DNA of 64,000 nucleotides from Fibrobacter succinogenes (GCA_902779055.1 CACZAD010000007.1:463823-527822), one strand, 5' to 3'. Numbered from the stretch's first letter, positions 8,811 to 17,693 are shown. Notes: generated by a model from the letters alone, not told the origin. Made by a program: numbers and translations.

Positions 8811-8818
8811 TATATTTA
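8811..8818 (+). promoter_or_regulatory. TATATTTA promoter box
   Basis: A TAnnTTT(G/A) box lies 6 bases before the ATG at 8825, with no ribosome site between them. It is one of five such boxes discussed in the findings; transcription would start almost at the ATG. Confidence 0.45.
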
Positions 8819-8824
8819 ACTTAT

Positions 8825-10051
8825 ATGATTCGTACAGCTTTTCTTGCTATTCTTTGTTCTTGTGCGATAGCTCTTGGTCAAAATGCAAATCTTGACCCGG
8901 TTGACTACAACAAGGTTAAAGTTAACCCGGCCGATATGGCGGAATTTCAAGATGCTCGTAATAGTCTGTGGCTTGCGCTGAAAAATGGCGATGTTGATAA
9001 GGTCGATGTCGCTCTTGCGTTCTTGTCTCATGAGATGATTCCTGAGTCGGCGTTGGATAGTTTGGAACTTCTTCAGATAAACTTGTTGCTGGAACGCTAT
9101 GACCAGGCCATTCCGCAGTTTGCGAATATGCTTATGAAAGCGGGAAAAAATGTTCGCTATTCCTTTGCTGACGATTCCTTGTTTCAATACCTCAGAACTG
9201 AAACTCGGTTTGCTGCCGAATATTGGGATCGTCCCGCAGATCGAGACCGCAGAGAACGTCTTTCGAAGATGGTTAGTTATTTGACCGAAGCTGCGCGAGC
9301 GAATGTAAAACAGGAATACAAGGACCTTGCTTCGATTTTTGTGGATTTGCATCCCTATTATCATATTTTCGATAAGGGATATTGGATTTATAGCGCAAAA
9401 ATGTTCAAAAGAGAACTTAGTAATGATAGTGTGTCCAATATTATTTCAAAGCGTGTGGAAGATTGGGTTGATTTTCATCAAGAAATGGACACGGTTGCCG
9501 CTAAACCGATGCTTGAAAAAATGCAGGCTTTTTGTGAAACCTATCCGGAATCGGAGTATTCGGAGTGGCTGAAGAACATTTCCTGGGAAATAGAAAGGGT
9601 TCAAAATAGTTACAAAAGGTATAGAAACTATTATGAAGAAAAACTTTATACTGGGGGTATAGGTTTAGAAGCATTTTTGCTCGGCGTAAACCTATCTTTT
9701 ACCGAAGGTGAATTTTTGTTAGGTGTTCCTGTTCAGATATCGCGGCTCATCGTGACTCCGTCTATGTTTTTAGGTGGGGAATTTTCCGATGCTTTTTTCA
9801 TTACGGCTGGTATAGATGTGTATGAAAACAAGTGGCTGAAAATTCAGCCGTTTGCGGGTGGGTACGACCTGTTTACTGCGGGCTTGCAGGTGGATTACCG
9901 TTTTTGGATGTCGAAAACGCGCGGTTCTGAATTCCATGACGCCACCTACCTGACTGTGAAACTTAGGTATATGGGAGTCTATAATGCTCCAGAAGCCAAA
10001 AAAGAATGGCATAACCGCATTTATCTGGGGCTCGGCCTTCATTTCTGGTAA
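8825..10051 (+). CDS. Secreted protein of unknown function with beta-barrel-like C-terminus
   Basis: I do not recognise the family. The ATG at 8825 starts a clear signal peptide ('MIRTAFLAILCSCAIALGQ') and gives 408 residues; the longer frame from 8789 would bury it. The first 270 residues look helical, with repeated Leu/Ala patterns suggesting TPR-like helices. From about residue 275 the sequence becomes alternating and aromatic, and it ends in Trp ('YLGLGLHFW'), typical of an outer-membrane strand. A periplasmic helical domain joined to a small barrel is a reasonable inference. No ribosome site is visible. Confidence 0.7.
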   Translation: MIRTAFLAILCSCAIALGQNANLDPVDYNKVKVNPADMAEFQDARNSLWLALKNGDVDKVDVALAFLSHEMIPESALDSLELLQINLLLERYDQAIPQFANMLMKAGKNVRYSFADDSLFQYLRTETRFAAEYWDRPADRDRRERLSKMVSYLTEAARANVKQEYKDLASIFVDLHPYYHIFDKGYWIYSAKMFKRELSNDSVSNIISKRVEDWVDFHQEMDTVAAKPMLEKMQAFCETYPESEYSEWLKNISWEIERVQNSYKRYRNYYEEKLYTGGIGLEAFLLGVNLSFTEGEFLLGVPVQISRLIVTPSMFLGGEFSDAFFITAGIDVYENKWLKIQPFAGGYDLFTAGLQVDYRFWMSKTRGSEFHDATYLTVKLRYMGVYNAPEAKKEWHNRIYLGLGLHFW

Positions 10052-10147
10052 AAGAGCGATGGTTCCTTTTGTGAACGGAATTCTTGTGATAATCCTGCCG
10101 CTGGGTGGGATTTTCTTGTATTTTTAATTGAAACACAAGGATGGAAT

Positions 10148-11323
10148 ATGGATAACTTTAATTTCTACAGCCCCACAGAATTTGTATTTGGTAAGGACCG
10201 CGAAAACGAATGCGGTGAACTCGTCAAAAAGTATGGCGGCACCAAGGTGCTGATTCATTACGGTGGTGGCTCTGCGGTGCGCTCCGGCTTGATTGACCGC
10301 GTTAAGGCGTCGCTCAATGCTGCGGGCGTTTCATTTGTGGAACTTGGTGGCGTAAAGCCGAATCCGCGTGATACCTTGATTTACAAGGGCATCGAAATGG
10401 TGCGTGTAAACGATGTTGATTTCATCCTTGCTGTGGGCGGTGGCTCCGTCATTGATAGCTCTAAGGGCATTGCTGTGGGTGCGCTCTACGATGGTGATTT
10501 CTGGGACTTTTATGCGCATAAGTTGCCGGTCACGAAGGCGCTCCCGATTGGCGTGGTGCAAACGATTGCTGCTGCGGGTTCCGAAGGCAGTGGCGATTCC
10601 GTCGTGACAAAGGAAGAGGGAATGCTCAAGCGCGATATCGGTGCTGACGTGATTCGCCCGAGGTTTGCGGTGCAGAATCCGGCCTTACTCTGTACGTTGC
10701 CTGCTTACCAGACGGCTTGCGGCATTACCGACATCATGGCACATGTGTTTGAACGCTACTTCACGAACACTTTGGAAGTCGAGACAACGGACCGCCTTTG
10801 CGAAGCGCTGCTCATCACGATGCTCAAGGAAGGCCCGCGCGCCATGGCCGAACCCGCCAATTACGATGTTCGTGCAAATATCATGTGGGCGGGTACGGTA
10901 GCCCACAATGGCCTTGTGGGCTGCGGGCGCAGTCAGGACTGGAATAGCCACGCCATCGAACATGAACTCTCGGGACTCTATGACTGCGCCCATGGCGCGG
11001 GCTTGGCTGTCATTATGCCGGCGTGGATGGAATACGTGGTCGACCATAACGTGATGCGTTTTGCGCAGATGGCGACGCGCGTTTTCGGCTGTCAAATGAA
11101 TTTTGAAAATCCGAAGGCTACGGCGCTCGAGGGCATCAAGGCTTTCCGCAGATTCCTGCATTCTATCGGTATGCCTATCAACTTTGCGGAACTCGGCGCG
11201 AAGGAAGAGGACATCCCGACGCTTGTCGAAAAGCTGAATCCGGGTGATGGCTGGGGCTTTGTGCCGCTCAAGGCGAAGGACGTGACCGCAATTTACACCA
11301 TCGCCGCTCACGCCACGCTATAG
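10148..11323 (+). CDS. Iron-containing alcohol dehydrogenase (BdhA/YqhD type)
   Basis: NAD(P)H-dependent reductase of aldehydes to alcohols. 'GGGSAVRSGLIDRV' and 'AVGGGSVIDSSKGIAVGA' form the dinucleotide-binding region of the BdhA/YqhD branch. The metal ligands are visible as Asp195, His199, His272 and His282, matching the family spacing. The length of 391 residues is standard. AAGGATGG serves as ribosome site. The physiological aldehyde cannot be told from sequence. Confidence 0.92.
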   Translation: MDNFNFYSPTEFVFGKDRENECGELVKKYGGTKVLIHYGGGSAVRSGLIDRVKASLNAAGVSFVELGGVKPNPRDTLIYKGIEMVRVNDVDFILAVGGGSVIDSSKGIAVGALYDGDFWDFYAHKLPVTKALPIGVVQTIAAAGSEGSGDSVVTKEEGMLKRDIGADVIRPRFAVQNPALLCTLPAYQTACGITDIMAHVFERYFTNTLEVETTDRLCEALLITMLKEGPRAMAEPANYDVRANIMWAGTVAHNGLVGCGRSQDWNSHAIEHELSGLYDCAHGAGLAVIMPAWMEYVVDHNVMRFAQMATRVFGCQMNFENPKATALEGIKAFRRFLHSIGMPINFAELGAKEEDIPTLVEKLNPGDGWGFVPLKAKDVTAIYTIAAHATL

Positions 11324-11358
11324 TTTTATCGAGCTGATAAACCCCAAAATGCAAAAAT

Positions 11359-11397
11359 ATGCTACTAAATGTCGAAAAAATCGTTATTTGATAGCAT
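11359..11397. repeat. AT-rich hairpin, copy 1
   Basis: ATGCTACTAAAT and ATTTGATAGCAT form a 12-base stem with one mismatch and one G-T pair around a 15-base loop. It is related to the perfect hairpin at 11539-11576 in the same convergent intergenic region. Confidence 0.6.
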
Positions 11398-11538
11398 AAA
11401 TTTTAGATAAACTAATTAATGTTGGCTGAAATGTGAGCTTGTCTGATTCTTTTGTGTTGCCAAATGCTTCAAAAAAGTCGATTTGGTATCAAAAAAGACG
11501 GCTGCATACTCTAATTGTATTTGGATAAAGTAAAAAAT

Positions 11539-11576
11539 ATGCTACCAAAATGAGAAAAATCTGATTTTGGTAGCAT
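11539..11576. repeat. AT-rich hairpin, copy 2 (perfect); possible terminator for the minus strand
   Basis: ATGCTACCAAAAT (11539-11551) and its exact complement ATTTTGGTAGCAT (11564-11576) enclose a 12-base A-rich loop. On the minus strand the stem is followed by ATTTTTTAC, so it could terminate the gene ending at 11597. A weaker relative (CCAAAT...ATTTGG) lies at 11460-11486. Confidence 0.65.
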
Positions 11577-11596
11577 AAAATCGCGAAAAAAGCTCT

Positions 11597-12511
11597 TTAG
11601 TCTTTCAAGCAGCGGAGGCTGGCGCCGAATTCGGGGTCGAACTTTTCGAACTTGGCGATATCCTTGTCGTGGAAGAAGACGAGAACTTCGCCTTCGCTTG
11701 TCCAGAAGTAAGCCTTTTTGCCGGCTTCGTCAAACTTGCGGTCCTTTATGGGCACGTCGCTCTTGGCGAAGTGTGCGCCGCCAGCCTTTGCGCCGAATCC
11801 GAGTTCGTCCTTGCCGTTTCCGAAGATCGGAGATTCCGGCTTGATCGGATCCCAACCGTAACCGGCCTTGAGAGCGACCCCCGGCTTTTTACCGGCAACC
11901 TTCAACAGCTTTTGCCATTCGGTCTTGCTCGGCATGTGGAATCCTTCGAGGCAGGCTTTCTTGGCGTTTTCAAAGTTGTAGAGGCGTCCCCAGTGATTGC
12001 ATTGTGAACAAATTGCACCGGAAACGGTGGCGAAGTTCATATTTTCGGCCGTCCAGAGCTGGTCGCCAATGACAATCCATTCATAAGAATTTCCGTCACG
12101 CGGATCCTTGTAGCTTCCGCTTGTCGCAGGCGTGCCGTCTTCGTTGAATGTCTCGCCGAAGGCAATCTGCTTGTTCTGCTTGTATTCGGCCTTGGATGCC
12201 ACTTTGCCGTTCTTGTGGTAGCGGATGACGGTTCCTTCGATGTAGCCGTTCGAGTAGGGCAGTTCAGTCTGGAGCGTGCCGTCCTTGTAGTATTCCTTGG
12301 TGAGTCCTTCACGGCGGTCATTCACGAAATTGGATTCGCGTTTGAGAGTCCCGTCATCGTAGTATTCCTTTTCGAGCCCTTCCTTCTTGTTGTCGACATA
12401 GGTGGCTTCGAAACGGATGTTGCCGTTCGGGTATTTTTCAACGCGAACGTCGTCGCATGCCGTAAAGAACATCGAACCCGCCGCGATGAAAAGAATGAAT
12501 GGTAGTTTCAT
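11597..12511 (-). CDS. Lipoprotein with MORN-type repeats and a FISUMP domain
   Basis: The signal peptide ends at a lipobox-like 'FFTAC' (Cys about residue 19). Residues 27-130 carry four to five MORN_2-like repeats ('YPNGNIRFEATY', 'YYDDGTLKRESNF', 'YYKDGTLQTELPY', 'YHKNGKVASKAEY'). The FISUMP domain follows from about residue 136 ('DPRDGNSYEWIVIGDQLWTA') to the end ('GASLRCLKD'), with a Cys pair at 'ICSQCNHWGRLY'. Likely surface exposed; function unknown. The 304-residue frame has one obvious start and no visible operon partner. Confidence 0.88.
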   Translation of the reverse strand: MKLPFILFIAAGSMFFTACDDVRVEKYPNGNIRFEATYVDNKKEGLEKEYYDDGTLKRESNFVNDRREGLTKEYYKDGTLQTELPYSNGYIEGTVIRYHKNGKVASKAEYKQNKQIAFGETFNEDGTPATSGSYKDPRDGNSYEWIVIGDQLWTAENMNFATVSGAICSQCNHWGRLYNFENAKKACLEGFHMPSKTEWQKLLKVAGKKPGVALKAGYGWDPIKPESPIFGNGKDELGFGAKAGGAHFAKSDVPIKDRKFDEAGKKAYFWTSEGEVLVFFHDKDIAKFEKFDPEFGASLRCLKD

Positions 12512-12522
12512 GCAAGTACTCC

Positions 12523-13653
12523 TTATAGTGTTATTTTTCCCGCAGTAGCGAGAAGCCCAATCATATACAACATTCCATCATAATAACGCCAAAAACGGTA
12601 AGGTACAGAGAGCGCTGCAAGGCGCTTTACAAAAGGCGTGATAAGCGGATCGTCCTTGTCGAGAACTTGAGTCGCAGCGGCGTTCATGGCGATAAGTCCC
12701 GGCGTAGCATTTCTCCCTTGATGCGGATACGGCCCTCCGTCTACGGCATAGTCCGAGAGGTAGGGATTGCAATTATGGAAAAAGTGCAGAATGCGCAGGC
12801 AGAGTTCTTTTTCGCTTTCGTCCCCGTGGAAGATGGAATAGTCGAGGCTCAAGTTGAGCGCGACGCGCCAGGCATCTCCGCTGAAGTTGTTGCTTTCGGG
12901 GAACCACGGCATGGCCTTTGGTGTTCCGTCGTATTCGGCGTAGTCTGGGCAAAGTCCCGTGACGGGGTGGGCCGCTTTTTGCAAAAAGTTTATGCTTGCG
13001 CTCGCGACGTCAAACCACGAATTGTCGCCAGTGGCTTCGGCAAACATTCGGTAAAACGCCATCATGTGATAGCTGGGATCGGTAAAGTCGTTGCCGAGAA
13101 CGGGAGAAAATTTGATGAGGTTGTTCTCAGGATCGATCATCGGACCGACAAGCTCATTTTTGGACTTGTATTTGATGTTGGTGATGAGTTCGATGGCTTC
13201 TTGCCGGAGGTCTTCGCGGTTGAAGTTCTTGGCCGCAAGGAGGAGCGCTGCTGCAAAGAATTCTTCGCTGTCGGGTGATGCTCCCGGATCCATCATGGAA
13301 AAGTCTGTAGTATTGACCTGCCATGAAAAGTAGCCTTGGTGAGGACCTTCGTTGTTGCGGATGAACCTTTTAGAAAAATTCCAGAGCTTGTCGAACGTAT
13401 CTTCGTGGTCTGTCAGCGCGGCGATGAACATGCCGTAACCCATACCCTCGGAGCGGATTTCGTCGTGCCCAATGTCGATGATGTAAGCCATGTCGTCGGA
13501 CGCTTCGAAATAGATGCGCTCGTCGATGGGATCACCTTCAAAAAGTTTGCTATAGGCATTCTGAATAAGCTGATCCGCAAAATTGGGACCATATCCAGCT
13601 TCAACAAATAAATCGCGCGTAGGGTAGCGTTCTAACATTTTCCTCAGTTCCAA
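12523..13653 (-). CDS. GH8 reducing-end xylose-releasing exo-oligoxylanase (Rex-like)
   Basis: Cleaves xylose from the reducing end of xylo-oligosaccharides in the cytoplasm; there is no signal peptide. The 376 residues match the length of characterised Rex enzymes. The general acid is the Glu69 of 'RSEGMGYGM', at nearly the same position as in the Bacillus enzyme (Glu70). 'DPGASPDSEEFFAAALLLAA' near 125 is the other conserved GH8 signature. It fits an organism that breaks down hemicellulose and handles xylo-oligomers. It is followed after 11 bases by the FISUMP lipoprotein on the same strand, which may be coincidental. Confidence 0.88.
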   Translation of the reverse strand: MELRKMLERYPTRDLFVEAGYGPNFADQLIQNAYSKLFEGDPIDERIYFEASDDMAYIIDIGHDEIRSEGMGYGMFIAALTDHEDTFDKLWNFSKRFIRNNEGPHQGYFSWQVNTTDFSMMDPGASPDSEEFFAAALLLAAKNFNREDLRQEAIELITNIKYKSKNELVGPMIDPENNLIKFSPVLGNDFTDPSYHMMAFYRMFAEATGDNSWFDVASASINFLQKAAHPVTGLCPDYAEYDGTPKAMPWFPESNNFSGDAWRVALNLSLDYSIFHGDESEKELCLRILHFFHNCNPYLSDYAVDGGPYPHQGRNATPGLIAMNAAATQVLDKDDPLITPFVKRLAALSVPYRFWRYYDGMLYMIGLLATAGKITL

Positions 13654-13715
13654 TAATCCGTTATTTTTACTTATTTTAAAATAAATAATTTCGTATCTTT
13701 TGGTAGGAGGCTACT

Positions 13716-14582
13716 ATGTCAGATGTATTGATTTTAGGTTACGGACCGGCAGGTGTGTCGGCGGCTCTTTATGCCCTTCGTTCTGGGCTTGACGTTCAAC
13801 TTGTGGGCAAGGACGTTGGCGCTTTGGCCAAGGCTCACAAGATCGAAAATTATTTTGGCTTGAAGGAACCCCTTACGGGTGAAGAACTTGCCAAAATCGG
13901 TAAGGAACAGGCTCGTGCGCTTGGTGCAAAGATTGTCGATGATGAGGTGACTGACCTTATGTTCGACGGCTTTGGTTTTGTAGCCAATGGCTTGAAGGGA
14001 ACTTACCAGGGAAAGGTTTGTGTGATGGCCACGGGTGCTGCACGCAAAAAGACTCCGCTCCCAGGTATGGCCGAAATGGAAGGTCACGGCGTGAGCTACT
14101 GTGCCGTGTGCGATGCGTTCTTTTATCGTAAAAAGAATGTGGCCGTGCTTGGTTCGGGCGAATACGCCTTGCACGAAGCGACTGAACTTTTGTCTGTTGT
14201 CGGTAGCGTGACCCTCTTGACGAACGGTGCTGAACTGACGGCTAAATTCCCGGACGAAGTGAAAATTGAAACCCGCAAGATTACGGGGCTCAAAGGCGCA
14301 GGGCAGTTTGAAGGCGTAAAGTTTGACGATGGTCTCGAAGCCAATTTTGACGGCATGTTCGTCGCTATGGGTAGCGCGAATGCGACGGATTTAGCTTTGA
14401 AGGCTGGCGCTGCGTTCGATGCCGGAAAACTCGTTTTGGATAAGGATTTTCAGACGACCGTTCCGGGGCTCTTTGCTGCTGGCGACTGCACAGGTGGCAC
14501 GCTCCAGGTGGCTGTGGCCGTTGGCGAGGGCGCTATTGCTGGCCTTGCTGCGATTAAGTACCTTAGAGAACATAGAGAGTAA
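13716..14582 (+). CDS. Thioredoxin-reductase-like FAD/NAD(P)-dependent oxidoreductase
   Basis: The N-terminal Rossmann motif 'GYGPAGVSAALYA' (8-20) binds FAD, 'GSGEYALHEATEL' (about 149) binds NAD(P)H, and 'GLFAAGDCTGG' (about 250) is the second FAD motif. The redox pair is Cys129-Ala-Val-Cys132. At 288 residues it is slightly shorter than TrxB. A strong site, TAGGAGG, precedes the ATG. It lies 12 bases ahead of a radical SAM gene, so it may supply electrons to that enzyme rather than to thioredoxin (inference). Confidence 0.85.
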   Translation: MSDVLILGYGPAGVSAALYALRSGLDVQLVGKDVGALAKAHKIENYFGLKEPLTGEELAKIGKEQARALGAKIVDDEVTDLMFDGFGFVANGLKGTYQGKVCVMATGAARKKTPLPGMAEMEGHGVSYCAVCDAFFYRKKNVAVLGSGEYALHEATELLSVVGSVTLLTNGAELTAKFPDEVKIETRKITGLKGAGQFEGVKFDDGLEANFDGMFVAMGSANATDLALKAGAAFDAGKLVLDKDFQTTVPGLFAAGDCTGGTLQVAVAVGEGAIAGLAAIKYLREHRE

Positions 14583-14594
14583 GGCACGCTGAAA

Positions 14595-15461
14595 ATGCGT
14601 CGCGTTACTTTACTCACAAATCCTGACGTTTGCAATTTGCGTTGTCCGCTGTGTTTTTTGAACCAGCGGGCTTTTGCGTTTGGTTTTGGCGAAATGCCTT
14701 TTGAAGTTGCGCGGGTGGCGATCGAAAAGTATGCTGCGGAACGTGACGCTTTGGGGAGGCGCATGTTGCGTGAAGTCATCCCTTCGACGATGGGGGAACC
14801 TCTACTTTATTCGCATTTTGATGAATTGTTGGAGTTGTGTAGGGCGCTTGAAATCCCGCTGAACCTCACGACGAACGGGACGTTTCCTGGAAAGTGGGGA
14901 AGTGATGCTGCGATGGAATTGCTGTTGCGCTCGTGCTGCGATATCAAGGTGAGTTATTTGGCTTCGGAACAGTTTGATGGCTGGAAAGCGAACGTCGAAA
15001 AGTTGGTTCGGGTGCGCGATAGGCTGCGTGAGAATGCTGAGAGCGCGGGGGACGCTGGTGTAAAATGTGCGGAAACTGCGGAATCGAGAGTCGCGACGGT
15101 CTCGCTGCAAGTGACGTTGCACAAAAAGAATTTGCAGGATTTGCCTGCGTTGGTGTCGTGGGCTTCTGCAATTGGGGTTGATCGAATCAAGTGGAATAAA
15201 GTGGTGTTGTTGAAATGTGTTCCACCTGAATTTCGAAAAGAATATGAACTTACTGAAGACGATGTAGCTTTACTGCGGTCTCGACTGAAGTCGACTAATG
15301 TACATTGTGAGGGAAGCTTGTTTTTTACGGATTCCCATAATGGCGATTGTGCTATGGGCGGTGTGTGTGGTGATTCTTGCCCATTTATGGACGAAATCTG
15401 GATTTTACCGGACGGAAGCGAGAATCATTGCCCTGATCCTGAACATAGATTCGGCATGTGA
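14595..15461 (+). CDS. Radical SAM protein with C-terminal Cys cluster
   Basis: The 4Fe-4S/SAM motif CxxxCxxC is Cys13-Cys17-Cys20 ('CNLRCPLCF'). 'STMGEPLLYSHFDELLELC' carries the GE motif that contacts SAM. The C-terminus is Cys-rich ('CAMGGVCGDSCPFMDEIW'...'HCPDP'), suggesting a SPASM-like auxiliary cluster. The 288-residue product starts 12 bases after the flavoprotein gene, a likely two-gene operon. The substrate is unknown. The low-complexity stretch 'RLRENAESAGDAGVKCAETA' (about 137-156) looks like an inserted loop. Confidence 0.8.
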   Translation: MRRVTLLTNPDVCNLRCPLCFLNQRAFAFGFGEMPFEVARVAIEKYAAERDALGRRMLREVIPSTMGEPLLYSHFDELLELCRALEIPLNLTTNGTFPGKWGSDAAMELLLRSCCDIKVSYLASEQFDGWKANVEKLVRVRDRLRENAESAGDAGVKCAETAESRVATVSLQVTLHKKNLQDLPALVSWASAIGVDRIKWNKVVLLKCVPPEFRKEYELTEDDVALLRSRLKSTNVHCEGSLFFTDSHNGDCAMGGVCGDSCPFMDEIWILPDGSENHCPDPEHRFGM

Positions 15462-15508
15462 AAAAAAAAACGAAAAATTGAATAGTATTTAAAATACTAC
15501 AAAAAATC

Positions 15509-15539
15509 TTGCTTTCTAAAAAAGAAATGATTATATTTG
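15509..15539 (+). promoter_or_regulatory. Predicted promoter of the restriction-modification operon
   Basis: TTGCTT (15509-15514) and TATATTTG (15532-15539) are 17 bases apart. The second box matches the Bacteroidetes-type TAnnTTTG exactly. The ATG begins 4 bases after the box, so the mRNA would be leaderless or nearly so. A palindrome, AGTATTTAAAATACT, lies just upstream (15484-15498). Confidence 0.6.
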
Positions 15540-15543
15540 TGGC

Positions 15544-16128
15544 ATGAAAAATGTCGAGTATGTCATTTTGAGTGATATTGCTACACTTTCGGTGGGGTTT
15601 CCGTTCCGGAATACTTGTATTCCGGGGGAGTCCGGCGTGTTGGCGTGTTTTTTGCGCGATGTTGATTTGGATGGTTCGCTGAATGTGGGTGGGTTAAAAC
15701 GCGTGGAAGATGTAAAGCCCAATGACTCACATTTGGCGGTGGCGGGCGATATCGTGTTTAGGTCTAGGGGCGTGTCGTTTGTTTCGGCGGTTGTGCCTCC
15801 TTTGGACGAAGATTTGCTCGTTGTGGCTCCTATGATCCGTATTCGTGTTGATTCAACGCGAATTGTGCCCGAATATTTGGCTTGGTATATAAACGGAGCT
15901 AACGGGGCTGCGTATTTCAAAGAATTTGCTAAGGGTACGGCGATGCCGCTTATCAGCAAGGGCGTGCTTGAAAAAATGCCTGTCAAGTTGCCCAGCTTGC
16001 AGGCTCAACGGAATATTATTGAACTTGTTGATTTGGGGCGCCGCGAGTGCGAAATCTTGACACAAATTGTCAAGCAAAAGAATTTAATTTTAGAAACGGA
16101 AATTTCAAAGTACTTGGAGTCACTATGA
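15544..16128 (+). CDS. Half-length type I restriction specificity subunit (HsdS-like, one target domain)
   Basis: At 194 residues this is about half of a normal HsdS. It holds a single target-recognition domain ending in the conserved 'PSLQAQRNIIELVDLGRREC' segment and a terminal helix. Half-size S proteins are known to work as homodimers or to exchange domains with the full subunit; it could also be a relic. It opens the operon behind a leaderless-type promoter, and its TGA overlaps the ATG of hsdM. A second, full-length hsdS lies downstream at 20862. Confidence 0.78.
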   Translation: MKNVEYVILSDIATLSVGFPFRNTCIPGESGVLACFLRDVDLDGSLNVGGLKRVEDVKPNDSHLAVAGDIVFRSRGVSFVSAVVPPLDEDLLVVAPMIRIRVDSTRIVPEYLAWYINGANGAAYFKEFAKGTAMPLISKGVLEKMPVKLPSLQAQRNIIELVDLGRRECEILTQIVKQKNLILETEISKYLESL

Positions 16129-17693
16129 GTGAAGTAAAAAGCGAAAAAATCGATCAAGATGTTATTAACGCTGCCGCCTGGGCTGCGTGCGATACCTTCC
16201 GCGGTGCGGTTGACCCGGCGCAGTATAAGGACTACATTCTGGTGATGCTGTTCTTGAAGTATATGTCGGATGTGTGGAAAGATCACTACGACGCTTATGG
16301 CAAACAGTATGGCGGCGATGAGGCGCGAATCCTCCGCAAGCTGGAACGCGAACGTTTTGTGCTTCCGAAGGTAGAAATCAAGAATGACAAGGGCAAGGTC
16401 ACTGACACTTTTGTTGCGGACTATTACAGTCTTTACAATCGACGCACGGCAGACAACATCGGCGACTTGATCAATATCGTTCTTGATAAGATTGAAACAC
16501 AGAACAGGCTCAAGCTCGAAGGCGTGTTCCGCAACATCGACTTCAATTCCGAACCGAATTTAGGCAAGACGAAGGACCGCAACCGTCGCTTGCGTACTCT
16601 ACTCGAAGACTTCCATAAAGATGAACTTGACATGTCGCCGAGTCGCGTTTCCGAAGATATCATCGGCAACACCTATATGTACCTGTTGGAACGTTTCGGT
16701 GCCGAGGCGGGCAAGAAGGCTGGCGAATTTTTTACCCCATTTGATGTGACGGAGCTTGTAGCGAAACTGGCCGCTCCGAAGGACGGCGACAAGATTTGCG
16801 ACCCGACATGTGGTGCGGGCGGACTCTTGTTACAAGGCGGCAAACAAGTGCCAAGCGGAAACTTCGCTCTCTTTGGCCAGGAATCCAACGGTAGCACCTG
16901 GGCCCTTTGCCGCATGAACATGTTCATCCATAGTATGGATAGCGCCCGCATTGAATGGGGCGACACACTCAACAGCCCAATGCTTGTCGAGAAGGACAAG
17001 TTGATGAAATTCAACGTGGTGGTAGCGAATCCGCCATTCAGCCTTGACAAATGGGGTGCCGAAAACGCCGAAAGCGACCCCTACAAGCGATTCTTCCGTG
17101 GTGTTCCGCCTAAGAGCAAGGGCGACTGGGCTTTTATTACGCACATGGTTGAGACGGGCCTTGCTGGCGAAGGTCGCGTTGTTGTCGTGGTGCCGCATGG
17201 CGTGCTGTTCCGTGGGGCTTCTGAAGGCAAAATCCGTGAAGCTATGATTCGCGAAAACCTGCTGGATGCGGTGATTGGACTCCCGGAAAACTTGTTCCCG
17301 ACTACGAGCATTCCTGTGGCAATTTTGATATTCGACCGTAGCCGTGAAATTGCCGGCAAGAACGCAAAACGCAAGGATGTTCTGTTTATTGATGCTAGCC
17401 GCGAATTTGTGCAGGGCAAAAAGCAGAATTCGCTCTCCGAAGAGAATATCTCGAAGATCGTGAATACTTACAAGAAGCGCAAGAATGTGGACAAGTACGC
17501 CCATGTCGCCACTTTCGACGAAATCGAGAGCAACGAATTCAACCTGAATATCCCGCGCTACGTGGATACCTTTGAAGATGAAGCTCCTATTGATGTGGAT
17601 GCTGTACAGAAGGACATCGACCGCCTTGAAAAGGAACTCGCCGAAGTCCGTAAGCAGATGGCCCAAAAGCTGAAGGAGATTAAGCGGGGATAA
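16125..17693 (+). CDS. hsdM: Type I restriction-modification methyltransferase HsdM
   Basis: N6-adenine methyltransferase subunit. The ATG at 16125 overlaps the preceding stop (ATGA) and gives 522 residues; the frame also runs further upstream inside the previous gene. An N-terminal helical domain is followed by SAM-binding motif I 'DPTCGAGGLLL' (about 226) and the catalytic motif IV Asn302-Pro-Pro-Phe305. A C-terminal coiled coil ends the protein. G+C is clearly higher than in the five genes that follow. Confidence 0.95.
   Translation: MSEVKSEKIDQDVINAAAWAACDTFRGAVDPAQYKDYILVMLFLKYMSDVWKDHYDAYGKQYGGDEARILRKLERERFVLPKVEIKNDKGKVTDTFVADYYSLYNRRTADNIGDLINIVLDKIETQNRLKLEGVFRNIDFNSEPNLGKTKDRNRRLRTLLEDFHKDELDMSPSRVSEDIIGNTYMYLLERFGAEAGKKAGEFFTPFDVTELVAKLAAPKDGDKICDPTCGAGGLLLQGGKQVPSGNFALFGQESNGSTWALCRMNMFIHSMDSARIEWGDTLNSPMLVEKDKLMKFNVVVANPPFSLDKWGAENAESDPYKRFFRGVPPKSKGDWAFITHMVETGLAGEGRVVVVVPHGVLFRGASEGKIREAMIRENLLDAVIGLPENLFPTTSIPVAILIFDRSREIAGKNAKRKDVLFIDASREFVQGKKQNSLSEENISKIVNTYKKRKNVDKYAHVATFDEIESNEFNLNIPRYVDTFEDEAPIDVDAVQKDIDRLEKELAEVRKQMAQKLKEIKRG

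Noticed and set aside
13716..14582. Calling the flavoprotein trxB outright
   Set aside because: The fold and CxxC fit, but no thioredoxin gene is near and the partner is a radical SAM enzyme, so the specific symbol is not supported.
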